This document shows positions 25,809 to 36,414 of a stretch of DNA of 64,000 nt, piece by piece (positions within the stretch are counted from its first letter, which is position 1; each line of letters starts with the position of its first letter). Below the pieces are notes generated by a model, which saw nothing but the letters and a program-made list of their open reading frames with translations, was not told the DNA's origin and searched no databases. This DNA comes from Flagellimonas spongiicola (lineage in GTDB: Bacteria > Bacteroidota > Bacteroidia > Flavobacteriales > Flavobacteriaceae), in assembly GCF_023502425.1 (NCBI RefSeq), contig NZ_JAMFMA010000002.1:434001-498000 (forward strand), written 5' to 3'. Position numbers and translations under genes: made by a program.

Positions 25809-26963
25809 TTATTTGGAAAGTAATATTGACACCGCGTTCCCACCAAAGCCCACGGCATTGACCATAACTTTTTTTATGGTATCCGACTTTGGTTCTTGAT
25901 TAAAAAAAGGAACTGAAATATAGGTTTGATGCTGCAACATTTGAAGGGCCAATTCCATGCTCAAAAGACCTGAGGCTCCAAATGTGTGACCTACTTTCCA
26001 TTTATTGGTAGTTAAAAATGGGATTTTGTTACAGAAAACTTTTTCGATAGCCCTTTTTTCGTGAAGATCACCCTTTATTGTACCTGGAGCATGTAACACA
26101 ATCGCATCTACTGTGGTTGGGTCCATATCTCCTAATGCCATCTTCATGGAGTCCTGGAAACATTTAGCATCAGTGGATATGGAAACATTATGTTCCAAGG
26201 GTTCAGTGGCATAACCTATTCCATCAATGTAAGCCAGTGCATTACCCTTTTTACCTAGCTCTAGACAAGCCATTGCCGCAGCCTCCCCAAGTACCATGCT
26301 ATTTCGCTTCTTGCCCAAATCCATGGCCCTGCAAGGAATTTCCCGCTCCTTACTATATATTTTCAAAGCTTGCATTTGCGCAATTGTAAATGGAGTCAAC
26401 GGAGATTCGCTCCCACCTACTAAAAATTTATCCGTCAAACCACTTTGCAACCAGGCCACCGCATTCAAAACAGCATGTAGCGCAGTGGAACAGGTTATGG
26501 AATGAGATATATCAGGTCCCTTGGATTTTAAATCATGGGCTACCCAAGACGAAATATTACCCAGGGTAGTTGTTGGACTTGACAAAGTTGCAGCTGAACT
26601 GTCCTTTAAGAACGATTGATGATACTTTTCAAAAAGGGTTGTTGCCCCACGAGAAGAGCCAATATTAACCCCAAAATTGGATTCTTCCCTCCATTTCGCT
26701 GCGGTTATAGCCTTACGTGCAGTATGCATTGCCAAAAGTACCGATGGATCTAATTCCTTATACTTTGTATCCGATAATCGTAACTGCCTTATGTTCGATT
26801 CACCAATAGTTGTCAACTTGCTTGCCCAAACGGAATGTTCTCCGATTTGGATCTCTGCCATTTTATGCTGACCATCCAAATACGATTCCCAGACTTCCAC
26901 TGGTGTATCGCCCAATGCTGACGTGGAAGATAATGCAGTAATTGAAATTGACTCCTTCAACAT
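25809..26963 (-). CDS. Beta-ketoacyl synthase (KAS I/II-like) of the biotin locus
   Basis: A 384-residue thiolase-fold condensing enzyme. The active-site triad is intact: Cys158 in ITCSTALHA, His291 in VLHAPGTIKGD and His326 in WKVGHTFGASG, so it should be able to perform decarboxylative Claisen condensation. It is shorter than FabF (about 410), and family motifs are divergent (LHAPGT in place of AHGT). It starts 10 bp after bioA on the same strand. A role in building the pimeloyl chain of biotin is suggested by position, but is not shown. No ACP or fatty-acid genes are nearby. Confidence 0.87.
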   Translation of the reverse strand: MLKESISITALSSTSALGDTPVEVWESYLDGQHKMAEIQIGEHSVWASKLTTIGESNIRQLRLSDTKYKELDPSVLLAMHTARKAITAAKWREESNFGVNIGSSRGATTLFEKYHQSFLKDSSAATLSSPTTTLGNISSWVAHDLKSKGPDISHSITCSTALHAVLNAVAWLQSGLTDKFLVGGSESPLTPFTIAQMQALKIYSKEREIPCRAMDLGKKRNSMVLGEAAAMACLELGKKGNALAYIDGIGYATEPLEHNVSISTDAKCFQDSMKMALGDMDPTTVDAIVLHAPGTIKGDLHEKRAIEKVFCNKIPFLTTNKWKVGHTFGASGLLSMELALQMLQHQTYISVPFFNQEPKSDTIKKVMVNAVGFGGNAVSILLSK

Positions 26964-26973
26964 AATTCAACAG

Positions 26974-28269
26974 CTATACAATTTCAAGAACATCTACAAT
27001 GGATTGATATATCTGATCCATCTGTTCTTGTTCAATTACAAAAGGAGGTAAAATATAAATGGTATTCCCTAGTGGGCGTAAAAACACGCCATTTGACATA
27101 AAATGGGAAAATAGTTTGTCCCTTAAATTCCCATAGCGCTCCATTTCCACGTTCAAATCCAACGCATAAATAACTCCCAATTGACGGGTAGTTGCCACTT
27201 TGGGATGATTTTTTATGGTCTTGTCAAAACTTTTATGCCATTGAATGATATTGGCAATATTTCCTTGGATTTCGTCTGATTGAAGCAACTCCAATGCGGC
27301 CATTGCTGCTGTACATGCCAATGGATTAGCAGTATACGTATGACCATGGAACAATCCCTTAGAAATATCATCACTATAGAAAGCATCATATACTTGTTGC
27401 GTACACGTAGTAAGTCCCATAGGTACTAAACCAGCGGTCAATGCTTTGGAAAGGCACATGATGTCAGGTTTTGTTTGCAAATGGTCCGAAGCAAAATATG
27501 CCCCCGTTTTACCAAATCCGGTCATTACCTCATCTGCAATGGTAAGAGCCCCATACGATTTAAACAGATTTAGAATTCGGTCCAACCCCTCTGCGCTATG
27601 CATTTTCATGGCTGCCGCTCCTTGAACCAAAGGTTCATAAATAAATCCAGCAACATCATTTTTCTTTAGACGATCCTCAAGTCTGTCAATCAGTTCCTGT
27701 GTATTGCTCAGATTGGGTACCGGAATTCGCTCCACTTCAATAAAGAAATCTTCAAAAGGCCCATTATAGACTGATAAACCAGAGACGGACATGGCACCGA
27801 AGGTATCGCCATGGAATCCTTCTTCAAACGCGAATAGCACATTTCTTTTCTCGCCTCTATTAAAATGGTATTGCAGAGCCATTTTAATTCCAATTTCAGT
27901 CGATGTTGACCCGTTATCGGAAAAGAACAGTTTTTGTTGGTTCTTTGGTAATATTTTAATCAGTTCTTCAGACAACCTTACTGCTGGTTCATGGGTAAAT
28001 CCGCTAAAAACCACCTGATCTAACTGTTGCATCTGTGAAGACACTTTGTCTAAGATGTAGGGGTTGCAGTGGCCATACATACAGGTGTACCAAGATGCAA
28101 TGCCATCGATATAGCCCCTTCCTTCCTCATCATAGATCATTGCACCTTTTGCCCTGGAAATGGCCAACATTTCAGAATGCGTTTTATGCTGTGTCAGCGG
28201 GTGCCAAAGATGCTTTTTGTCCCTTTCAGATAACTTTTCCAATGTCTTGGGATTAGTCAAACGATTCAA
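26974..28269 (-). CDS. bioA: Adenosylmethionine-8-amino-7-oxononanoate aminotransferase
   Basis: A 431-residue class III PLP aminotransferase that converts KAPA to DAPA using SAM as amino donor. Typical BioA features are KHLWHPLTQ (19-27), GIASWYTCMYGHCNP, DEVMTGFGKTG and the PLP lysine in LSKALTAG. No ATG is available before the conserved start; the reading frame from an upstream stop offers TTG at 28269 (or TTG at 28242), so a TTG start is likely. It is divergent from the GT39 gene over 53 bp and followed by the ketosynthase. Confidence 0.96.
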   Translation of the reverse strand: MNRLTNPKTLEKLSERDKKHLWHPLTQHKTHSEMLAISRAKGAMIYDEEGRGYIDGIASWYTCMYGHCNPYILDKVSSQMQQLDQVVFSGFTHEPAVRLSEELIKILPKNQQKLFFSDNGSTSTEIGIKMALQYHFNRGEKRNVLFAFEEGFHGDTFGAMSVSGLSVYNGPFEDFFIEVERIPVPNLSNTQELIDRLEDRLKKNDVAGFIYEPLVQGAAAMKMHSAEGLDRILNLFKSYGALTIADEVMTGFGKTGAYFASDHLQTKPDIMCLSKALTAGLVPMGLTTCTQQVYDAFYSDDISKGLFHGHTYTANPLACTAAMAALELLQSDEIQGNIANIIQWHKSFDKTIKNHPKVATTRQLGVIYALDLNVEMERYGNLRDKLFSHFMSNGVFLRPLGNTIYILPPFVIEQEQMDQIYQSIVDVLEIV

Positions 28270-28322
28270 TTTATCTATCTTGCAAAGATGGCAATTAAAA
28301 CCTAATTAACGCCAAGCAAAAA

Positions 28323-29807
28323 GTGCTTAAAAAAGGTATTGAATCATTTCTTCAACGTTACCAAGAACCCAACTGGAAAAGTGTATTGTGGTTATTGTTC
28401 TTAGTTGCCTTAATTATTCGGTTTCCTTTTTTCTTCAGGGATTATGTGGATCGGGATGAAAGTACTTTTATCATCATGGCACAATCCTGGGTGGAGGGGA
28501 ATTTACCCTATATAAAACTCTGGGACCTTAAACCCCCGATTACCTTTCTCACTTTCGCATCTGTTATTTCAATTTTTGGCAAAAGTTTTATAGCCATACG
28601 TTTGATGGGAACCCTCTTGGTATGCTTCACCGCCTTTTTTACCTATAAAATTGCAATACGATTTGTGCCAAAATCTGCTGCATTATGGTGTTCGCTATTT
28701 TGCGTTTTCTTTTTAAGCCTATTTGGGAGTTTACAAGGCGTGATGTCTGAACATATTTGCACCTTCTTTTTTGTTGCAGCACTATATGTACTGGTCTCAA
28801 AAAATAGTTGGTATTGGCAGCTCATAGTTGGTTTACTTTTTGGACTTTCCGTGATGTCCAAGTTGAACATGGCTTATCCGTTAATGACGATGGGATTAGT
28901 TCTTCTTTGGCAATCAATCGGCACTAATAATTTCAAAAGCGCTATGGTAAATTTACTATTGATGGCAACTGGATTTGTGTTATTGGTGTACTTGACTTCC
29001 ATTCCCTATCAACTACAAGGACAACTGCACATATGGTGGCAGTCCATTTTTGAAGCTCCTCTTGCCTATTCCCAAACAAAATTCCATTCAGTTTTTAAGG
29101 CCTTGCCATTTGTCTTGGTTATTATGACGGCCCTTGGGTTGGCCATCTACAAACAACTAATTGCGCTTAATTCAAAGGAAATTCAATTGTTGCTTGCAGT
29201 TGTTGTGGGTGTTCTCGCTTCTTTTATGCAAACTGGAAAGGTAAACGGTCATTATTTGATACAGCTCTATCCATTTTTGCTGATATTGATGGCCGCCGGA
29301 TTGCAAAATTTTGAGTTTTTGAAAAATATCCCAAAGCTACTATTGGGTATTCTAGTTTTGCTTGTTCCTATGGAAAGCTATCTTGAATACGCCAATATAA
29401 TTGGGAACAAAGTGGAAAAAGGTTCTTTTTTTAATGGAGAGGGTATCGATATCCCACAATACATTGCCGAAAACAAGCTTGATACCAAAAACATATTCTT
29501 TACTGAATACCACATTGGATATTGGGTTTTGGGCGTGGACCCGCCAACGAAAGTAGCCACTCATCCGAGCAATATTACACGGGATAAATTATTCCCCTAT
29601 ATGAACAATCCTCGAGTTACAGGAATGGAGGAACTTCAATTTATCCTAGAGGAAATCCAACCAAATATTATAGTTGCCCGAAAAGGGAAGAGAATATTTG
29701 ATAAAAAATTACTGGATTTCAATGATTATATTGACACATATTTGGATGACCATTACCAACTAATTGCGACGATAGATCGTGGTTTAATCTACCAAAGATT
29801 AAAATGA
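28323..29807 (+). CDS. GT39-like polyprenyl-phosphate-sugar glycosyltransferase, multi-pass
   Basis: A 494-residue integral membrane protein with about ten to twelve hydrophobic spans. The first periplasmic loop carries DYVDRDESTF, the acidic motif typical of the ArnT/PMT (GT-C) catalytic loop, and LWDLKPPITF follows, matching PMT_2 family members. It probably moves a sugar from a lipid-phosphate donor to a periplasmic acceptor. The start is a GTG. It lies on the opposite strand inside the biotin locus, divergent from bioA and with its stop overlapping that of bioD by 9 bp. Confidence 0.82.
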   Translation: MLKKGIESFLQRYQEPNWKSVLWLLFLVALIIRFPFFFRDYVDRDESTFIIMAQSWVEGNLPYIKLWDLKPPITFLTFASVISIFGKSFIAIRLMGTLLVCFTAFFTYKIAIRFVPKSAALWCSLFCVFFLSLFGSLQGVMSEHICTFFFVAALYVLVSKNSWYWQLIVGLLFGLSVMSKLNMAYPLMTMGLVLLWQSIGTNNFKSAMVNLLLMATGFVLLVYLTSIPYQLQGQLHIWWQSIFEAPLAYSQTKFHSVFKALPFVLVIMTALGLAIYKQLIALNSKEIQLLLAVVVGVLASFMQTGKVNGHYLIQLYPFLLILMAAGLQNFEFLKNIPKLLLGILVLLVPMESYLEYANIIGNKVEKGSFFNGEGIDIPQYIAENKLDTKNIFFTEYHIGYWVLGVDPPTKVATHPSNITRDKLFPYMNNPRVTGMEELQFILEEIQPNIIVARKGKRIFDKKLLDFNDYIDTYLDDHYQLIATIDRGLIYQRLK

Positions 29808-30413
29808 TCGCAACATAGGACCGAAACGCTCAGCGTATTTTGCAATGGTTATCTTATCAAACGTCTTTTCTTCTTCAATTCTACCCAAAAAGACAACGCC
29901 TGTTTTCTGTAGAATTATCGCTTCGGTGGTGGGATGTTCATCGCCACTGAAAATTAATCCAATATCCAGATTCTTTTCCTGCAACTTTTGGACAGTTAGC
30001 AGGGTATGGTTAATACTTCCCAGATAATGCCGTGACACGACAATCACCTTATCAGATGGTTGGATTAAATCAAAAATGGTATCTGTGTCATTCAAAGGCA
30101 CCAATAAGCCTCCTGCGCCTTCAATGACCAAATCATTGTCAGTTATTGGCCTATTGATGTTAGTCAAATCAATCCTGACCTTATCGATATCTGCGGCAGC
30201 GTGCGGACTCATAGGAGTGTTTAGGGCGTAGCTGTTGCCATGAAGCGTCGTTTTAGAATTACTGATCATACCTTTTACCTTATCGGTATCGGAAAAATCC
30301 AAATCTCCAGCCTGAACGGGCTTCCAATAGTCCGCCTCTAAAGCCTCTACCACTATTGCAGATGCAACTGTCTTTCCAACTTCAGTACTGATTCCTGTAA
30401 TAAAATACGCCAT
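29799..30413 (-). CDS. bioD: Dethiobiotin synthetase
   Basis: With the ATG at 30413 (MAYFITGISTEVGKT) the protein has 204 residues. The P-loop GISTEVGKT (7-15) and the EGAGGLLVPL segment are diagnostic of BioD, which closes the ureido ring of dethiobiotin with CO2 and ATP. The start overlaps the stop of the DUF2007 gene by one base (TGATG). The frame is also open upstream to 30440, inside that gene. Confidence 0.96.
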   Translation of the reverse strand: MAYFITGISTEVGKTVASAIVVEALEADYWKPVQAGDLDFSDTDKVKGMISNSKTTLHGNSYALNTPMSPHAAADIDKVRIDLTNINRPITDNDLVIEGAGGLLVPLNDTDTIFDLIQPSDKVIVVSRHYLGSINHTLLTVQKLQEKNLDIGLIFSGDEHPTTEAIILQKTGVVFLGRIEEEKTFDKITIAKYAERFGPMLRSF

Positions 30414-30796
30414 CAAATTGGTTTTGTGATGAACTGACAACTAGTACATCGGTATTTTTTAGGTTCAAAAAATGGGAATAATTTGTAAAAAATGCCATTC
30501 CTGGAATAATAGATCTCAGATTTTTCGGCATTGCAATTTGGACATTTTATCGGATTGCCATCATTGTCCGTAGCATAACTCCTGACCTCATTGTATATGG
30601 TAATTGCCCTTTCTTTATCCGTGGTGTAGACCTGAAGCTTTACACCCCCAATAGCACTACTAATCAATGGGTCAGAATTGATGGTGTTTTCATCCCTAAG
30701 AAATACTTTAATTCCTTCAGCCTCCAACTTTCCTTTGATAATTTGGACATCAGCAGGAAACTCAAAACTGGCTAAGGTGAAAAATTCGTTGTTCAT
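30413..30796 (-). CDS. DUF2007 domain plus zinc ribbon protein
   Basis: A 127-residue cytoplasmic protein. Residues 5-70 match DUF2007 (putative signal-transducing protein; FTLASFEFPADVQIIKGKLEAEGI type start with the GVKLQVY strand). The C-terminus is a zinc ribbon with CPNC (Cys85, Cys88) and CTSC (Cys117, Cys120). It overlaps bioF by 4 bp (ATGA) and bioD by 1 bp, so it is firmly inside the bioF-bioD unit. Its function is unknown; a regulatory or metal-sensing role is speculation. Confidence 0.8.
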   Translation of the reverse strand: MNNEFFTLASFEFPADVQIIKGKLEAEGIKVFLRDENTINSDPLISSAIGGVKLQVYTTDKERAITIYNEVRSYATDNDGNPIKCPNCNAEKSEIYYSRNGIFYKLFPFFEPKKYRCTSCQFITKPI

Positions 30797-31947
30797 TGAC
30801 CCAAATAACTTTTAATTTCTTGCAAAACTCGTGATATTTCTTCTTTTGTATTGTACGAATGCAAACAAATCCGAAGACGTTCCGATCCTGCCTTTACGGT
30901 AGGTGATAGAATAGGTTTTACGCCATAACCGGAGGATTGCAAATGCAAAGCCAATTGTTTAACCTTTTCGTTGCCCGGAAGTATTAAGCAATGGATTGCT
31001 GAATCACTGGAAATAAAACGGTCTTCCAATCCTAAACGCTTCTTTTCAACCTTAAAATGGGCAATGTTTTCCTGTAAAATCCTAATAGCTTCCTGTCCGT
31101 TGGAATTCATATGCACATAAGCACTTAGTACCATAGCTAAACTATGCGGAGGTAAGGCTGTGGTATAGATTAAGCTTCGTGCAAAATTCACCAGATAGTT
31201 TTTTAGCGCTTTACTTCCCAATACAGCTGCCCCGTGATGTCCTATTGCTTTTCCAAAGGTGATAATCCTAGCAAAAACAAGTTCACTTAAACCCAAGTCA
31301 GAAATCAAATCCCTTCCTTGACCAAAAATCCCTGTGGCATGGGCTTCATCAACAATCAAGTAACAATCATGCGCTACACAAAGTGCGCTTAAACTTATTA
31401 AATCTGGGGAATCACCGTCCATAGAAAACACAGATTCCGTCACCACGTAAATATCCAAATCAGCGGATTTGGATTTGATTTTCTTGATTCGATTTTCCAA
31501 ATCCTCCAAATCATTATGCTGAAATTTATAGCTCTGAGCATTCCCCATTTTGATGCCATCACGAATACTTGCGTGTGCTAGTTCGTCATATAACACCACA
31601 TCTCCCCGTTGCGGAACCGAAGAAAAAAGACCCACATTGGCATCATACCCGGAATTGAAAACTAAAGCAGCTTCGGAATTGTGATGCTGACAAATAAAAT
31701 TTTCCAAATCAAAATATAGTACATGATTGCCGGAAAGCAACCTTGACCCTGTAGCTCCGGATATCACTTTGGGATATGTTTTTAGCATGATCTCGGCTTC
31801 CCTTTCTATTGCTGGTTCTTGAGCAAGTCCCAGATAATCATTGGAAAAAAAATCTATCCAAACAGCACTGGAAGGTAGTTCCCTCAAGGAATTTTCTTCT
31901 TCGCGTTTTTTAAGTTTTATTTTGAGTTTAGATGGGATTCCGGCCAT
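30793..31947 (-). CDS. bioF: 8-amino-7-oxononanoate synthase
   Basis: A 384-residue alpha-oxoamine synthase (PLP fold type I) condensing pimeloyl-ACP/CoA with alanine. The PLP lysine is in TFGKAIGHHGAAV and the pattern NDYLGLA (near 37) and VDEAHATGIFG are family hallmarks. It is the first gene of the minus-strand biotin unit, 62 bp from the divergent M61 peptidase start. A TAAATTTG sequence lies just ahead of the ATG, too close to be certain as a promoter. Confidence 0.94.
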   Translation of the reverse strand: MAGIPSKLKIKLKKREEENSLRELPSSAVWIDFFSNDYLGLAQEPAIEREAEIMLKTYPKVISGATGSRLLSGNHVLYFDLENFICQHHNSEAALVFNSGYDANVGLFSSVPQRGDVVLYDELAHASIRDGIKMGNAQSYKFQHNDLEDLENRIKKIKSKSADLDIYVVTESVFSMDGDSPDLISLSALCVAHDCYLIVDEAHATGIFGQGRDLISDLGLSELVFARIITFGKAIGHHGAAVLGSKALKNYLVNFARSLIYTTALPPHSLAMVLSAYVHMNSNGQEAIRILQENIAHFKVEKKRLGLEDRFISSDSAIHCLILPGNEKVKQLALHLQSSGYGVKPILSPTVKAGSERLRICLHSYNTKEEISRVLQEIKSYLGQ

Positions 31948-32009
31948 GTTCCAAATTTAATGGTTACCGCGTTTAAATGACTATTTTAGAGGACTTGAAA
32001 TCAAATTCC

Positions 32010-33803
32010 ATGAAGATATTCCAACTGTTTCTGTTGTTAACTACCGCTCCGATTGTTTTCGGACAAACCGTCAACTATGAAATTTCCTTTGAAAATGCCG
32101 TACATCATGAAGCCAAGGTTAGTATTTCGTTTACAGCTATCACTTCTGATTCACTTCATGTAAGGATGAGCAGAACTTCGCCAGGAAGGTATGCCCTACA
32201 CGAATTTGCCAAAAATGTCTATGATTTCAAAGCGTTGGACAGCTCAGGTAAGGAACTGGATGTTTTTAGACCCGATCCTTATCAATGGATTATTCCGGAC
32301 CATGAAGGAGCAGTTAATATCCAATATACGTTGTTTGCCAATCGCGGGGATGGCACCTATTCCCAGATTGATGAAACCCACGCACACTTGAACATCCCAG
32401 CTACTTTTATGTATGCTCCTAGTTTAGCTGATAGACCTATCGAAGTGAATTTTAAAGTACGTGATGATTTAGGTTGGAAAGTGGCGACACAATTGCCTTT
32501 GGTTTCCGGCACCACCTACTCGGCTCCTAACCTATATTACTTTATGGACAGTCCAACGGAAATTAGCAATTTCATGCTACGTTCATTTGAGTTGGATGGT
32601 CAGCGCATACAATTGGCACTACACCATAATGGTACCGAAGAAGAAGCCGATACCTATTTTGAAAAAGTAAAAAAAACCGTCGTCCAACAAAAGGAGGTAT
32701 ATGGGGAACTTCCAAATTTTGACTTTGATACTTATACCTTCCTAGCTTGCTATATTCCTAATGCGTCAGGTGATGGTATGGAACATCGCAATTCAACCAT
32801 TCTAACAAGTACACGCAGTTTGGCAGAGGGTGGTATGAAACGAAATCTTCCAACGGTTTCACATGAGTTTTTCCACGCATGGAATGTTGAGCGCATACGA
32901 CCAGAAAGTCTTGAACCTTTTGATTTTGAAGCAGCCAATATGAGTGGTGAACTTTGGTTTGCAGAGGGTTTTACCAGTTACTATACCAATTTAATTCTAT
33001 GCAGGGCTGGTTTGATTTCTGCTAAGGAATTCATCGAAGGATTGACCGGCTCCTTTAATTATGTCTGGACATCACCTGCCCGTCAGTTTTTCAATCCTAT
33101 TGAAATGAGTTACCAAGCACCCTTTGTGGATGCCGCTACATCCGTTGACCCCGTAAACAGGGAAAATACTTTTATCTCTTACTATCCTTACGGCAGTGTA
33201 TTAGGCCTTGCTTTGGACCTTAGTTTAAGAAATGAAGGTTATAATTTGGATGATTATATGAAAGCCGTTTGGAATAAATTCGGAAAGTCGGAAATCCCAT
33301 ATACCATTAAAGATCTGCATGAAACCTTAAATGATTATGCTGGAAAATCCTTTGGTGACACCTTCTTTGAATCATACATTTACCAAAGTGGCATGCCGGA
33401 TTACAAGGCACTATTTCAAAGTGTAGGCGTGTCTTTAACACAGAATTCAGAAGTTCCCTATCTAGGTGCACGGGTATCCCTAAAGTCAACAGGTGGATTG
33501 CTCACAAGCAACCCCGCCATTGGTTCAGCGGCCTATCTGGCGTCATTATCCAAGGGTGATGTCATAAAAAGGATCAATACAATACCATTGGCTGAATATG
33601 AGAATTTTCAAACCTACTTGGAACAGTTTGAAATGGGAAAACCACTGCAAATCCAATATGAAAGATTTGGCAACAACTATTCAACTACCCTAGAGTTGCA
33701 ATCAAGTCCATCTTATACCATCAAATTGATGGAAGATACAGATGCTACCATAGAACGAGACGAACTAGAACAAAGAAAGGCCTGGCTTAATTTGCCAAAA
33801 TGA
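32010..33803 (+). CDS. Secreted M61 glycyl aminopeptidase with PDZ domain
   Basis: The ATG at 32010 (MKIFQLFLLLTTAPIVFGQ) gives 597 residues with a signal peptide. The zinc site is HEFFH (285-289) with the third ligand in LWFAEGFTSYYT, and GMEHRNST (256-263) is the M61 signature before it. A PDZ domain spans about 490-570 (GSAAYLASLSKGDVIKRIN), as usual for this family. It likely works in the periplasm on peptides. The GNAT gene overlaps its stop by 4 bp. Confidence 0.93.
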   Translation: MKIFQLFLLLTTAPIVFGQTVNYEISFENAVHHEAKVSISFTAITSDSLHVRMSRTSPGRYALHEFAKNVYDFKALDSSGKELDVFRPDPYQWIIPDHEGAVNIQYTLFANRGDGTYSQIDETHAHLNIPATFMYAPSLADRPIEVNFKVRDDLGWKVATQLPLVSGTTYSAPNLYYFMDSPTEISNFMLRSFELDGQRIQLALHHNGTEEEADTYFEKVKKTVVQQKEVYGELPNFDFDTYTFLACYIPNASGDGMEHRNSTILTSTRSLAEGGMKRNLPTVSHEFFHAWNVERIRPESLEPFDFEAANMSGELWFAEGFTSYYTNLILCRAGLISAKEFIEGLTGSFNYVWTSPARQFFNPIEMSYQAPFVDAATSVDPVNRENTFISYYPYGSVLGLALDLSLRNEGYNLDDYMKAVWNKFGKSEIPYTIKDLHETLNDYAGKSFGDTFFESYIYQSGMPDYKALFQSVGVSLTQNSEVPYLGARVSLKSTGGLLTSNPAIGSAAYLASLSKGDVIKRINTIPLAEYENFQTYLEQFEMGKPLQIQYERFGNNYSTTLELQSSPSYTIKLMEDTDATIERDELEQRKAWLNLPK

Positions 33804-34333
33804 TAACGTACACACAAGCATCAACTTCCGAAGAACTTCACCAAATTCTTGAGCTACAACAGCAGAACCTTCCTAGAAATCTTACCCAAAAGGAACAAGA
33901 GTCTGATGGTTTTGTAACCGTAGAACACACCTTTGCCGTTCTTCAGGAAATGAATGATGAATGCGGTCATATTATTGCAAAATCAGACGGGAAAGTAGTT
34001 GCATACGCCTTGTGCATGCACCCCAAATTTGCTGAAAGCATTGAAATATTAAAACCCATGTTCCACGAAATCAACAAGGTTGTAAAAGGGAATTTGAATT
34101 ATATGGTGATGGGGCAAATCTGTGTTGCTAAAAGCTATAGAGGTAAGGGTGTATTCCGACAACTTTATACTACTATGAAGGCCAAACTTCCACTTGGGAT
34201 GGATACCATAATAACGGAAGTTGCTGTCAAAAACATCCGTTCGTTAAATGCGCATTTAGCTGTTGGTTTTACAGAATTAAAAAGATATTCCGAAGATAAT
34301 CTTACCAAATGGGTATTGATTGAACTCAAATAA
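33800..34333 (+). CDS. GNAT family N-acetyltransferase
   Basis: A 177-residue acetyltransferase fold. The acetyl-CoA-binding motif is in VAKSYRGKGVFRQLY (around 112-126, Q/RxxGxG/A-like), followed by the ITEVAVKNIRSLNAHLAVGF helix-strand segment. The acceptor is unknown. ATG overlaps the stop of the M61 peptidase by 4 bp (ATGA), so the genes are cotranscribed. Confidence 0.87.
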   Translation: MITYTQASTSEELHQILELQQQNLPRNLTQKEQESDGFVTVEHTFAVLQEMNDECGHIIAKSDGKVVAYALCMHPKFAESIEILKPMFHEINKVVKGNLNYMVMGQICVAKSYRGKGVFRQLYTTMKAKLPLGMDTIITEVAVKNIRSLNAHLAVGFTELKRYSEDNLTKWVLIELK

Positions 34334-34357
34334 AAAAGCCACTCAAAAGAGTGGCTT
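34332..34357. terminator. Terminator between the GNAT gene and atpC
   Basis: The 9-bp stem AAGCCACTC/GAGTGGCTT has loop AAAA. The minus-strand side ends in a six-U run, so it is strongest for atpDC, but the plus-strand transcript also meets it right after the GNAT stop. Confidence 0.75.
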
Positions 34358-34380
34358 ATACATGTTATTTCTGAAAAGCT

Positions 34381-34659
34381 TTAGTCGGCAAGGACAATAA
34401 CTTTATTATCCTTCATTTCAATAGTACCGCTTGTAATGGCTAAGACCGTTTCGCCATTGGCGCTGGTGGAAAATTTGTTTTGAAACTCCTCAGCGATCTG
34501 AATGTCCCCTTGAACCTTTACATCCCCTTCTTGAAGTAAGGAAACTATAGGTGCGTGATTTTGCAACATTTGGAATTCACCATTAATACCAGGTACCGTT
34601 ACAGAACTAACCTCACCGGCAAAAAGAGTCGCTTCTGGGGATACAATTTCTAAATACAT
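34381..34659 (-). CDS. atpC: ATP synthase epsilon subunit, F1
   Basis: A 92-residue epsilon chain beginning MYLEIVSPEATLFAGEVSSVTVPG, with the beta-sandwich EFQMLQNHAPIVSLL motif. It links the F1 central stalk to the c-ring. It is truncated relative to the 130-residue E. coli type: the C-terminal helical hairpin is missing, as is common in Bacteroidota. It follows atpD after an 82-bp gap that contains the heptad-repeat hairpin. Confidence 0.95.
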   Translation of the reverse strand: MYLEIVSPEATLFAGEVSSVTVPGINGEFQMLQNHAPIVSLLQEGDVKVQGDIQIAEEFQNKFSTSANGETVLAITSGTIEMKDNKVIVLAD

Positions 34660-34665
34660 TCTTTT

Positions 34666-34739
34666 TAAGTTATGCGTGATGAGTTAGGAGTGACGAGTTT
34701 CAATTTTTGGTAAACTCTACATTCTTAACTCGTAACTTA
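34666..34739. repeat. Palindromic array of degenerate 7-base repeats between atpD and atpC
   Basis: Read on the plus strand, the left arm falls into 7-base units, TTATGCG, TGATGAG, TTAGGAG, TGACGAG (34670-34697). The right arm, read as reverse complement, gives TTACGAG, TTAAGAA, TGTAGAG (34712-34738). The arms pair with each other around the loop CAATTTTTGGT, with one unpaired unit in the left arm and few mismatches. The atpD-atpC message would therefore contain a long hairpin 7 bases before the atpC start. Similar GAGTTA-type heptads occur between genes in other flavobacteria to my knowledge. Confidence 0.65.
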
Positions 34740-34741
34740 TT

Positions 34742-36325
<1,584 letters not shown>

Positions 36326-36361
36326 TTAAAGAAAAACTTAAAAACCGCTTTTTTTACCTAC

Positions 36362-36390
36362 AAAAAAAGCACTGGTTTTACCAGTGCTTT
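36362..36390. terminator. Terminator of the TonB-dependent receptor gene
   Basis: The 10-bp stem AAAGCACTGG/CCAGTGCTTT with loop TTTTA is followed on the minus strand by a seven-U run. It ends the receptor transcript and insulates atpDC. Confidence 0.85.
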
Positions 36391-36414
36391 CCTTTATTTG
36401 TTCAGTATAGCAAA

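Noticed and set aside
31948-32009. GGTAACC palindrome as a possible biotin-repressor operator between bioF and the M61 gene
   Set aside because: Too short, and it does not resemble a spaced BirA-type operator.
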